A stretch of DNA of 64,000 bases from Oligoflexus tunisiensis (GTDB taxonomy: Bacteria > Bdellovibrionota_B > Oligoflexia > Oligoflexales > Oligoflexaceae), in the NCBI RefSeq assembly GCF_001748245.1, contig NZ_BDFO01000001.1:1907345-1971344 (forward strand). Direction: 5' to 3'. The number at the start of each line of letters is the position of its first letter. Position 1 is the first letter of the stretch. The position numbers and the translations under genes are program-made. Shown piece after piece: positions 8,181 through 16,502 of this stretch. The notes beneath the pieces were generated by a model. That model saw only the letters and a program-made list of their open reading frames with translations. It was not told the origin of the DNA and did not search any database.

Positions 8181-9323
8181 ATGAGCGAATTGCTGATCCA
8201 CTGCAGTCAGGATGAAATCGCCGATGCGATTCAGGAATTCCTCGTGTTTGAGGAACTGGATTGCAAGGTGAGGCGCATCGCGAGTCTGGACGAGCTGACC
8301 ACAATCGAATCGGCTCAAGGACTTATTCTGCAGGACGACCAAGGCAACCGCAAGATTCTGAACATGACCCGTCTCGTCCGCGAGGGATCGGTGCATTGCA
8401 CCCTGCCCATCCTGGTGATACTGCATGATCTCGATGCCTATTTGAAAGCCATCTGCTTTGATCTGGAATACGTTCTGCCCTGCAGCTTTCCCATCAATAG
8501 TGCCGACCTCGTCCCGGGCCTCAAGAAGATCATCTTCTTCTCCCGAAAACGTCATAAAGCTCTGGAACTGCGCGCACAGATTGCAGCGCTCTTTAAGCAG
8601 AATGATCCGGCCGCAACGCTGCCGCTCATCGCCCAATATACGGACGAGGGCAAGGATGTGTTCCGGGGGCACCTGCTCAAGGCCAAGGCTCATCAGGCTC
8701 TGAAGCAATACAAATTGGCTTCGGAGGAGGCTCTGGCTGCCATCCGTGAAAATCGCAATTCCCTGGAAGCCCGCATCACCCTCGCCGCCATCTATCAGGA
8801 CGCCGGCCTTGTGGAAAAATCCTATGAGGTTCTCCATAAGAGCGTGGCCATGGCCCCGAAGCATCCACGGTTCCTCACCATCATGGGGCATATGGCACTG
8901 GATGGAGGGAAGTTTGATGAGGCCTTGCAGAAATTTGAGGCCAGCCTGCAGTTGGATGCATTCCAGGACGAAGCCCGTTCGGGTGTGGTCGTGGCCTCGG
9001 TGCTGCTGGGTCATAACAAGCAGGCCAAGGAAAATTTGAAGCTGACCATGCAGCCCGGCAAGGTCGCCCATTATGCCCAGCTGCGCGTTCTGCAGCTGGC
9101 CAAAGCCGGCCGGCATGAAGATGCTCAGAAGCTGATGGATGTTATGCTCAAGCTGATTCCGCAGCAGAAGGATATTCACAAGGTCTGGATGAACCTGGGT
9201 TTGCAGGCCAAGAAGAACGGGGACATGACCCACGCCCTGCAGTATTTCCAAGCTGCACAGGATTCAGCACCGCAGGACTATACCAAGGCCAAGGAGCAGC
9301 TCAAACATCTGCGTGCCTCCTAA
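8181..9323 (+). CDS. Receiver-like domain fused to TPR repeats
   Basis: The 380-aa cytoplasmic protein starts with a region of about 120 residues (MSELLIHCSQDEIADAIQEF to LVPGLKKIIFFSRKRH) with the alternating strand/helix look of a response-regulator receiver. It lacks the acidic pair and phospho-Asp in recognisable positions, so it is probably non-phosphorylatable. Helical TPR-type repeats follow (for example HLLKAKAHQALKQYKLASEE, LEARITLAAIYQDAGLVEKS, PRFLTIMGHMALDGGKFDEA). ATG at 8181 has GGGAAAGG five bases upstream; an earlier ATG at 8163 lacks an SD. Its stop is three bases from that of the convergent CheX gene. A scaffolding role in signalling is inference. Confidence 0.65.
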   Translation: MSELLIHCSQDEIADAIQEFLVFEELDCKVRRIASLDELTTIESAQGLILQDDQGNRKILNMTRLVREGSVHCTLPILVILHDLDAYLKAICFDLEYVLPCSFPINSADLVPGLKKIIFFSRKRHKALELRAQIAALFKQNDPAATLPLIAQYTDEGKDVFRGHLLKAKAHQALKQYKLASEEALAAIRENRNSLEARITLAAIYQDAGLVEKSYEVLHKSVAMAPKHPRFLTIMGHMALDGGKFDEALQKFEASLQLDAFQDEARSGVVVASVLLGHNKQAKENLKLTMQPGKVAHYAQLRVLQLAKAGRHEDAQKLMDVMLKLIPQQKDIHKVWMNLGLQAKKNGDMTHALQYFQAAQDSAPQDYTKAKEQLKHLRAS

Positions 9324-9326
9324 GGC

Positions 9327-10793
9327 TCAGCTGGCGGTTTTACCCTTGCCCACGGCTTTGGCCACCTGCCCCAGACTTTTGATGTAACTCCAGATATCGT
9401 AGACCTTGGAACCCTGGGCAGCCTCCAGGCCAAAGCAGAGGACAAAGGGCTGGCTCCGCAGAGTCAGGCTCATGCGGCAATAGAGGCCCTGGTTTTTGAG
9501 CAGATAGCTGATCTCATTTTCGGTGCAGAAACTGCCGTGAAACACGTTGAGATAGTCAAAACCCATGGGACCAAGATATTTCTTGATCGAGCCCGCAATC
9601 TGATTGATGAGCTCGCCACAAACGTCGTTGATCATATCCGGGCTCAAATCCGCGGTGGCAATGCCCATGGTTTCCTGCGTAATCAAACCCACGGTTGTGC
9701 GAGGGATATCGAGGGCGACGATGAAACTGCCCTGATGGCCCCGACCATGCAGAATGTGCAAGGATTCGCCCTGATAATCCTGTCCCCTCTGTTCGGCCAC
9801 CGCCACCTTATGCGGGCGCTCGCCATTGAGATTGATCACATCGCCCAGAGCCTTGAGGACGAGATTCACTATCCGGACGTCGAGAGTGCGGCCACCGAGA
9901 TTGGCCCGGGTGAAGTTGGCCTCACCCTTCTGCTTTTTGTAGGAACCATAGGCGAAGGTGATCAGGAAATCATCGTCCGCATGCTTGAACTTCAAGTAGT
10001 AATAGTGACCGTTGGTTTTGGTCTGGAAGAGGTGATCCTTTTCCCCGGAGACCACGATCTGCATGCTGGTCGACAGCTCATAGCCATCCTGGGCGAGTTT
10101 ATTGCGGAAGGCACCGAGAATCTGATTCGAGAGTTCGTTCAAAACATCCGCCCGCATGGTGGCAGTGACATCGGCCGCATCGCAGTACAGCATTTTCTGA
10201 CAAAAAAGACTGATCAGATTGTTGGTGGTGGCAATGCTGAGCGTGCCCATAACGCCATCGCCGATAAAGGCGATGATGGAACTCATTTCCTGTTTCGAAT
10301 CCTTGGCCTTGATCTCGCTGAGTCCCAGGGCTTCGAGTTTGACTTGCGTGTTTTCATGGATAATCCCCGTGACCGACAGCAGCACCTCCTTGATGATGCG
10401 GATGTCGATCTTTTTTTCGGCAATGATCAGCGTTTCTTTCAGGTAGTCGTAAATGAAGTCCTTGTTGAAGTCCTTGATGACCGGAGTGATCTGGGTCGAG
10501 GTCAGGCGTTTGACGAGCTTTTCATAGTTGGCCTTGCAGAGCAGAAGAGGAGGCTTGCGCTTCAGGTCATGGTAGAGGTTCAGAATATAGTTAACCTCCA
10601 CCTCTTCAATCTCAGTTTCAATGATCACAGCCCCATAGCGCCGCCCCTGGTCCACGCACTTGGCAAACTCAATGGCTGTTCTCGCCACATCGACATCGAC
10701 CTTGACTTCATGGATACCCGAGAATTTACGGACGACTTCGTCGATCGTTTTTTGCAATCCAGCGGATGGCCTGAGCAGGAGCAAGCAATGCAT
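9327..10793 (-). CDS. Receiver-like domain plus tandem CheX-type phosphatase domains
   Basis: The 488-aa protein has an N-terminal receiver-like region (residues 1-125) without a convincing phospho-Asp site. Two CheX-like domains follow (about 130-310 and 315-485). CheX dephosphorylates CheY-P using an ExxN motif. Both copies keep it: E220-L-S-N223 in LNELSNQILG and E394-L-I-N397 in CGELINQIAG, each followed by the family's conserved Gly. Both also have the preceding GDGVMGTLSIAT / LDIPRTTVGLITQ strand. ATG at 10793 has GAGGA 7 bases upstream. It converges on the receiver/TPR gene. The name CheX is by fold motif only; the partner response regulator is not in the window. Confidence 0.72.
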   Translation of the reverse strand: MHCLLLLRPSAGLQKTIDEVVRKFSGIHEVKVDVDVARTAIEFAKCVDQGRRYGAVIIETEIEEVEVNYILNLYHDLKRKPPLLLCKANYEKLVKRLTSTQITPVIKDFNKDFIYDYLKETLIIAEKKIDIRIIKEVLLSVTGIIHENTQVKLEALGLSEIKAKDSKQEMSSIIAFIGDGVMGTLSIATTNNLISLFCQKMLYCDAADVTATMRADVLNELSNQILGAFRNKLAQDGYELSTSMQIVVSGEKDHLFQTKTNGHYYYLKFKHADDDFLITFAYGSYKKQKGEANFTRANLGGRTLDVRIVNLVLKALGDVINLNGERPHKVAVAEQRGQDYQGESLHILHGRGHQGSFIVALDIPRTTVGLITQETMGIATADLSPDMINDVCGELINQIAGSIKKYLGPMGFDYLNVFHGSFCTENEISYLLKNQGLYCRMSLTLRSQPFVLCFGLEAAQGSKVYDIWSYIKSLGQVAKAVGKGKTAS

Positions 10794-11011
10794 GTCTGAA
10801 TCCTCGATGACTGTATGGAACAGGATAGCATAGATTCATGAGGGCGCCCCCCTGCGAAGCCAGGGATACAGATGTTTAGGAAAACAACAAAACTCGTTCA
10901 ATCCGAGTGTGTATTCAATTTTTTTTGACCTAAATACCTATTGGCGAATCTGGCAAAAAAATCTAGCATGGTCCCAGATCTTCGTCTCCTCATGAGCGCA
11001 AGGAGCTTTCC

Positions 11012-12388
11012 ATGAAGCGTCTTGTTTTTGCGATCACAGGCCTTCTCCAGCTGGGTTCGGTGACGGCTCTTGCCATACCCCAGAACACGCGATTTTTTTG
11101 TGAAGGCTATCCGGCTTCGCCTTTATGTGTAAACCAGGTCACGGTCTGCACCACCTGCCATAGCCAGGCTCCCAACCTGAATCCCTATGGCCAGGATCTG
11201 CGCACGGAACTCATCAAGTTCCCCGATTTTGATCGCAAGCCCGCGGCCTTTCAAAAGTATCTGCGTCCCGTCATGCTCACCGTGGAGCCGCTCGATTCCG
11301 ATGCGGATGGGGCGGGCAACGGTCTGGAAATCGATGCGGGAACCGGTCCCGGAGACGCCACCCACAAGCCGGGACAGGATGCGCTGCTCGTGTTTGATGG
11401 GGAACTGGCTCTGCGGAGAATTGGGCTTCTGTTCTGCGGCAGCAGCCCATCCAGTGAGGAGCTACAAAAGCAAAGGGAGGCGGTTGATCCCATCCTTAAA
11501 AAACAGTGGCGCCAGGACTATCTCGCTCAATGTCTGCGCAGTGATTACTGGAAGAAGGAAGCCCTGCAGCGCCTGGCTGACGACAGGATTCGGCCCAACC
11601 TGGCGATTGGAGCCCAGGGTGACCCCTTCGTGATCGGGGACTACATGTATGACTATCGGCTCTTCGCCTATATTCTGAGCGAAGGTCACGATGCCCGCGA
11701 TCTTTTGCTGGCCCAGTATCATATCAATGAGAAAGGCCAGAAGGTGGAAGGGCCCATCGCCAGCCACTCCGTTCCCGGCAAATTCGTGGTCGGCAACGGC
11801 CAGCCTCTGCAGATCGATCGCCGCTATGGAATGCTGACGACGCAGTGGTTCATCTCCTTGAACACCATGTTCGCGGAAATTCCGCGGAATACGGCAGCCC
11901 AGTCCTATCGCTCCTACCTGGGTCTGGATATAGCGAAAAGCGAGGGGCTTTATCCCATTGAACATGAGCCTAAAGACTATGATAATAAAGGCGTGAAGCA
12001 GCCGGCCTGCGCCTTCTGTCACAGCACGCTCGATCCTCTCTCCTATGCCTTCACCCCTTATGCGGGCATCTCGGTTCCAGGTTATCAGGTTGGCACTTAT
12101 ATGCCTGATCGCACGGAGTATGAAAGCCTGGGTTATATCTTTGGTCAGCCGGTCGCCAACCTGGGGGAATGGGCGCGCGTCGCCGCCGAATCGGATGCCT
12201 TTAAACAGAATCTCGCGCTCATGTTCTTTCAATTCTCCATCGGACACGCGCCCCGAACCAGCCAGCAGCGCACGGATTTCGCCCAGCTCTGGCAGAACCT
12301 GGATGAGGATGGCTATGCGGCGGATCGTCTGCTGCATCGCCTGGTTGAAACCCTGACCTTTGCCGGGAGGATCAGCGATGCGGAATAA
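11012..12388 (+). CDS. Secreted cytochrome c-type protein with two CxxCH sites (DUF1588/1585-like)
   Basis: The 458-aa protein starts with a Sec signal (MKRLVFAITGLLQLGSVTALA). It has one heme-binding CTTCH near residue 48 and a second CAFCH near 338, the latter in the context CHSTLDPLSYAF typical of the DUF1592/1588/1585 cytochrome group. A region LDSDADGAGNGLEIDAGTGPGD resembles a calcium-binding loop. Family members are periplasmic or outer-surface proteins that co-occur with DUF1501 or DUF1552 proteins; their reaction is not established. ATG has AGGAG six bases upstream. Its end overlaps the start of the next gene by 11 bp, and the three genes to 14402 form an operon. Confidence 0.75.
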   Translation: MKRLVFAITGLLQLGSVTALAIPQNTRFFCEGYPASPLCVNQVTVCTTCHSQAPNLNPYGQDLRTELIKFPDFDRKPAAFQKYLRPVMLTVEPLDSDADGAGNGLEIDAGTGPGDATHKPGQDALLVFDGELALRRIGLLFCGSSPSSEELQKQREAVDPILKKQWRQDYLAQCLRSDYWKKEALQRLADDRIRPNLAIGAQGDPFVIGDYMYDYRLFAYILSEGHDARDLLLAQYHINEKGQKVEGPIASHSVPGKFVVGNGQPLQIDRRYGMLTTQWFISLNTMFAEIPRNTAAQSYRSYLGLDIAKSEGLYPIEHEPKDYDNKGVKQPACAFCHSTLDPLSYAFTPYAGISVPGYQVGTYMPDRTEYESLGYIFGQPVANLGEWARVAAESDAFKQNLALMFFQFSIGHAPRTSQQRTDFAQLWQNLDEDGYAADRLLHRLVETLTFAGRISDAE

Positions 12389-12929
12389 GATCCTGCTCAT
12401 CTTGCTTGTCTTGTCGAGTCAACTCCAGGCGGACGTGCTCTGGAAGCGGGCCACTGTTTTGCGCAATGATCTGGCCCAGGCTTTGGAGCTGCCGCCTGAT
12501 CAACTGTGCAAGGAACTGGGCACCTATTCCTGTACGGATCTGGTTCATAATTTTGCCTTGGGTGGCCGTGATCCCTTCGATCGCGCGCAGTATACCTCAA
12601 TGGAAAAGCCTTCGCAGCTGACCGTCACCGCCTTTGAACGCACCGTCCTGCAGAGCTGTATCCAGCGCATCAAAAAGGATGCGAGTGGAGCGACGGTCTT
12701 TCGCTTCTATGCCCTGAATCGGACCCTGAATGAAACCAGCGATGAATTGATCCAGCAGCAGATTCAGGATCTTTATCGGCGCTTTTTCCAAAGACCGGCC
12801 AGCAGCGCCGAGATCACAACCGCATTGAAACTGGCGGATCGCGCCCGGTTTGGGTCCACGCGCATGGATCAGTGGAGCCAGGCCCTTTGCCTGGCAGTAG
12901 GTTCTCAGTGGGCCAATCTGTTCTTCTAA
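12378..12929 (+). CDS. Small secreted protein of cytochrome/DUF1501 operon
   Basis: The 183-aa protein begins MRNKILLILLVLSSQLQA, a clear Sec signal peptide, followed by a mature part with three or four Cys residues and no heme motif. The segment IQDLYRRFFQRPASSAEIT resembles the short helical repeat seen in DUF1592-type proteins, so it may be a split-off part of the usual larger cytochrome. ATG at 12378 has GGGAGG seven bases upstream and overlaps the preceding gene by 11 bp, which implies translational coupling. Function unknown; likely a periplasmic partner of its two neighbours. Confidence 0.7.
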   Translation: MRNKILLILLVLSSQLQADVLWKRATVLRNDLAQALELPPDQLCKELGTYSCTDLVHNFALGGRDPFDRAQYTSMEKPSQLTVTAFERTVLQSCIQRIKKDASGATVFRFYALNRTLNETSDELIQQQIQDLYRRFFQRPASSAEITTALKLADRARFGSTRMDQWSQALCLAVGSQWANLFF

Positions 12930-12941
12930 AGGAGAAGGGAC

Positions 12942-14402
12942 ATGCAAGGGAATCGACGTCAATTCATTCAGGCTGCCGCCACCGGAGCTGCGGCTCTGTC
13001 CTGTCCTTCGCTTCTGGCCCGCGCGCGCACCGTGCCGCGAGCCGATGCGGAGACTGGCAAACTCCTGATCATTATCGCGGCGGCGGGCGGCGCGAGTATC
13101 GTGGATTCATTTCTGCCGGTGGTGGCCAGCAGTGACAATACGGGTATTCGAACCTACAAGCCGGAACAGATCGAGAGTGTCACGGGTTCCGCGTTTCGTG
13201 CCGTCAGGAAGGTGAATTATTCCCTGGGTGTGCCGGTCGGCAATGACTATGCGATGGTGGACTTTATCAAACGTCATGGCATGGATATGGCTGTGCTGCC
13301 CTTCACCTGCAGCAGTGTCAATCACCTGATCGCCTCGCAGCGATCCCTGAATGGCAATGGCATCAATAAAGGCCGCACTCTGATGGAGGCGATGGCCGCA
13401 CAGTATGGAGCGGACAAGCTCCTGCCGAATATCAATATGTCGTTTGGTGGTTATGCCATCGACGGAACGGACGCGGCGTTGCCAGCCTATGCGAAGGCCG
13501 AGCAAATCGCGGATGCACTGCTCTTTCCCCTGGCCCTGCATCGGGAGCAGGTCATCGCGGATCGCACCAACCAAGAACTGCTGGAAGCCGCGCGTGTGGT
13601 TCGGACGGAATTGGAAGCGCTGCAGCCGCGTGCGAAGACGATGCAGAACCTCAGTCCGATCAAGGAATTTCTCACCTTCCGGCAAAAGGTTCCCGCGATC
13701 GAAGCGGCCCAGCTGCTGGAAGCCCTGAGCCTTCTCGATCTCGCGCGCTTCAATGAAATGGGGCAGCTGCGGGATGAACGCAACGCGCTCCTGGCGAAGG
13801 TGCGGGAAACCTTTCCCAAGTTTTTGAATGATCCGCTGGAAGCCCAGGCGGCCATGGCCTTTTTGCTCCTGCGTTACGGGGTCAGCTGCAGTGTGACGCT
13901 CGGACTGGACAACCTGGTGCGCTTTGAAACTCTGGGCTCCGGTCGCATCATGAGCAACCTGCCCCTGGCCTTCGACTGGTCTCATAACTCCCACCAGGGC
14001 GCGCAAAATACCATGTGGCGCCGACTACTTTCCGTGATGGATCGCCTGATTCAACTGCTCAAGAACGAGGATCATTTAGGTCAACCGGAGCTGGGCCGCA
14101 TGTGGTCGCGCAGCCTCATGTATGTGGCCACCGAATTCGGTCGCGATCGCTCCCGTTCCGGGGGCAGTGGTCATGATCTCAACAATGCCGCTGTGATGGT
14201 TTCCCCGCTTTTGAAGGGCAACAAGGTCTATGGCGGAGTGGATCCCAAAACGGGTTATACCTATGGCTGTGATCTCAGCACGGGTGAACCTGAGCCGGGT
14301 CGTCAGCTCAGCGAAGGTGATGTGCATCATGTGATGCTGCAGGCTTTGGGCATTGCGGCCAGCGGCGCACCGAATGCAAGCGGAATCATTCGTCCGGCCT
14401 GA
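12942..14402 (+). CDS. Tat-exported DUF1501-family protein
   Basis: The 486-aa protein has a twin-arginine signal (NRRQFIQAAATGAAALSC). The C-terminal region is characteristic of DUF1501: ATEFGRDRSRSGGSGHDLNN, then a VSPLLKGNKVYGGVD stretch and HHVMLQALGI. The family has an alkaline-phosphatase/sulfatase-like fold and is usually encoded next to DUF1592- or DUF1800-type secreted proteins, as here. Its substrate is unknown. Tat export suggests folding or cofactor loading before secretion. An SD (AAAGGAG) precedes ATG at 12942, 12 bases after the previous stop. Last gene of the three-gene operon. Confidence 0.8.
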   Translation: MQGNRRQFIQAAATGAAALSCPSLLARARTVPRADAETGKLLIIIAAAGGASIVDSFLPVVASSDNTGIRTYKPEQIESVTGSAFRAVRKVNYSLGVPVGNDYAMVDFIKRHGMDMAVLPFTCSSVNHLIASQRSLNGNGINKGRTLMEAMAAQYGADKLLPNINMSFGGYAIDGTDAALPAYAKAEQIADALLFPLALHREQVIADRTNQELLEAARVVRTELEALQPRAKTMQNLSPIKEFLTFRQKVPAIEAAQLLEALSLLDLARFNEMGQLRDERNALLAKVRETFPKFLNDPLEAQAAMAFLLLRYGVSCSVTLGLDNLVRFETLGSGRIMSNLPLAFDWSHNSHQGAQNTMWRRLLSVMDRLIQLLKNEDHLGQPELGRMWSRSLMYVATEFGRDRSRSGGSGHDLNNAAVMVSPLLKGNKVYGGVDPKTGYTYGCDLSTGEPEPGRQLSEGDVHHVMLQALGIAASGAPNASGIIRPA

Positions 14403-14485
14403 ATCCCTGATCGAAAAGTAAGAAACGCCCGCTGATACCAGGCCGATACGTCCCCGGCTCCCTTAAGGAGCGCGAGGACTTTCGC

Positions 14486-14827
14486 TTGGGTGTACGTTTT
14501 TCCAGAGCTCCTTATAAAGTCACCTACATGAAAGATGGGGTGCAGCATACCATCCGGCGTCGGCCTCCGCCGAAGCTTCATGATATGGAGGTGCAGGATG
14601 AAGTGCGCCTCGTTCATGGCAAGAATGATGACTTCAAGGCCGGGGAAACCCTGACCGTGAAAGGCATCAATCCGCGCCAGCCGAATGTTTTGCATCTGGT
14701 GAATGAGGATGGGCTGTCCACTTTTGTGGACTATTACGATGCGAAACTGGAAACGATGCGTGGGCCGCGCAATGGCATGGATGTCATTGATCTGCCCATC
14801 AACAATCGTTATCTTCTGTGGCCTTAA
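14486..14827 (+). CDS. Small basic protein of unknown function, TTG start
   Basis: At 113 aa it starts at TTG 14486 with GAGGA seven bases upstream; the first in-frame ATG, 14528, has no SD. It contains an Arg-rich start (HTIRRRPPP), a middle region (DEVRLVHGKNDDFKAGETLTVKGI) that looks like a small SH3/KOW-type barrel, and an acidic end. No signal peptide or membrane segment. It converges with the lipoprotein gene ending at 14831, leaving three bases between stops. I do not recognise the family. Sense-strand codon bias supports coding over the overlapping antisense frame. Confidence 0.55.
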   Translation: MGVRFSRAPYKVTYMKDGVQHTIRRRPPPKLHDMEVQDEVRLVHGKNDDFKAGETLTVKGINPRQPNVLHLVNEDGLSTFVDYYDAKLETMRGPRNGMDVIDLPINNRYLLWP

Positions 14828-14830
14828 ATA

Positions 14831-16423
14831 TCAGGGAACAGCACAAAGACCTTCGTTCGGACCGGGTGTGCCGGCGGCATCGTAGTTGCTCAGGAAGAAG
14901 TGCTGGGTCCCCCATCCCATCAAACGACCGCTGGAATCATAGGCCAGAGCTCGCAGAAACTGCTGGCCGTTGAGATTGGGGCCCTGATCGAAGCGTTCCA
15001 CCTGAATCGTTTTGCGATCGATGTTCCGCACCGCCATGCTATTGATCGTGGACCAGACCGTCTTGCCCGAAGGACAGCGCTCCAGGATCTGGACATCGAT
15101 CTTGGCCGTGCTGCGGATAAAGCCCAAATTGATCGTCACCGAGGAGCCCGCCGGAAAGAGTTTCTGGTTGGGCGGCAGCTGCAGTTCGATGTCACCACTC
15201 AGGTCATCCGGATTTCGGGCGAAGGACCAGAAGATGGATGGTTCAAAATCCGGGATGTCACCGATGCGAAAGGCCTTGCCATTCGGCGTGCGGAATTCAA
15301 GCCCATCCTGAGGGGTACGGCAGCGCTCAAGTTCCACGGAAGGATCATCGCGGTTGATCAGCGTGCAGACACCTTCGATCACCTTGCCCATGTTCTGCAG
15401 CTGCTTGCGGTTGTACCAGGCGGGATCGGCCTGCATTCTCTGACCATCCTTGTAGTGTCCGGACTGACCAACGAGCATGATCACGATCGCATCCGTGATC
15501 AGCTGCTGCTGGCCGTTGGGATCAGTCAAGCGCACAGGGGCGCGATGCGGGAGGAGCTTGACCGGTTTTTTCAAAAGCTGCTCACTCGCAGGGATGATGT
15601 AATGAGCACCGAGCATGACATGTTCCGCGTCAGGCGTTTGCACCTGGGATGCCAGGCAGCTCGAAAGCGTGAGCGGGCAGTGGACAATGATCACGCGTCG
15701 CGGCTGGTTGTCGACCTTGCCGGTTTCGCCGTACGTCAGCTGCAGGTAATCGACCATATAAATTTCAGAAATGCTGGTATCGAGCTGCAGGTTGGCCTGA
15801 ATCGGGGCGGAAAAACTTTCGACGGTCAGAGGCGGATTGCGGGGGAGCAGTTCAATTTTTTCGCGGGTGCCGGCATCCTGCCAAAGAAATCCGCGATTCA
15901 GGGTTTCAATCGTTTCCATGGCGAAGAGGATCTGGACATTCTTGCGAGCTTCCTTGTCGCGCGAATGCACCTGAGCGAGCTGCCAGGCCCAATCATAGAC
16001 GGCATCGGCGGTATGCAATGATGGGGAGAGATCGAGGTGCTGGGCATCCAGGTGTTCCCGCACCAAAGCTCCATAGGCTTCCATCTGCGCACGAAGGCTG
16101 TTGTTTTCGGGATTGTCATCCAGTTTCAAAACCGAGCGCGGCAGACCCACCGCCGTCTCACCATTCAGCATCCCGCGCAGGGATCCATCCTGATCATGAA
16201 TCCCGCGGCTGGGTTCGGCGGTAAAGCCGGATTCCTTGTAAGCGACAGCCAAAAGGATTTCCCGGGGCAGCTTATAACGGCTGGAGACATCATGAAAGAC
16301 CTGAGCCACATCCCCGAGCGGGGCGGCGGGCGGAGCCTTCTTTTTGGTATCCTGGCCACAGGATGCCAGCAGCAGAAAGCTGCCCAAACCAAAGATGAAA
16401 GGCCGGAGTTGTGTGCGAATCAT
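14831..16423 (-). CDS. Lipoprotein with lysozyme/SLT-like N-terminal domain
   Basis: The 530-aa protein has a lipoprotein signal (FLLLASC, Cys22). Residues 45-185 resemble a lytic-transglycosylase-type helical domain: the segment KLPREILLAVAYKESGF has the ILLAVAYKESG pattern around the catalytic Glu of SLT domains, followed by GLPRSVLKL and a helical stretch. The remaining 340 residues (TVESFSAPIQANLQ onward) contain beta-rich segments and Cys residues I cannot assign. It probably acts on peptidoglycan or is a catalytically altered relative in the envelope. ATG at 16423 has GAGGAGG seven bases upstream. Divergent from the 7TMR kinase gene. Confidence 0.6.
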   Translation of the reverse strand: MIRTQLRPFIFGLGSFLLLASCGQDTKKKAPPAAPLGDVAQVFHDVSSRYKLPREILLAVAYKESGFTAEPSRGIHDQDGSLRGMLNGETAVGLPRSVLKLDDNPENNSLRAQMEAYGALVREHLDAQHLDLSPSLHTADAVYDWAWQLAQVHSRDKEARKNVQILFAMETIETLNRGFLWQDAGTREKIELLPRNPPLTVESFSAPIQANLQLDTSISEIYMVDYLQLTYGETGKVDNQPRRVIIVHCPLTLSSCLASQVQTPDAEHVMLGAHYIIPASEQLLKKPVKLLPHRAPVRLTDPNGQQQLITDAIVIMLVGQSGHYKDGQRMQADPAWYNRKQLQNMGKVIEGVCTLINRDDPSVELERCRTPQDGLEFRTPNGKAFRIGDIPDFEPSIFWSFARNPDDLSGDIELQLPPNQKLFPAGSSVTINLGFIRSTAKIDVQILERCPSGKTVWSTINSMAVRNIDRKTIQVERFDQGPNLNGQQFLRALAYDSSGRLMGWGTQHFFLSNYDAAGTPGPNEGLCAVP

Positions 16424-16502
16424 AAAAGGACCTCCTCGCGTCCGCGTTTCCTACCATTATAGCTGAGACGCTCCCTTCCGATAATGCAGTTGGAGGTTTC
16501 CC

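Noticed and set aside
14327..14695. 122-codon minus-strand ORF over the DUF1501 end
   Set aside because: Lies antisense to a clear gene and a better-supported plus-strand gene; shadow.
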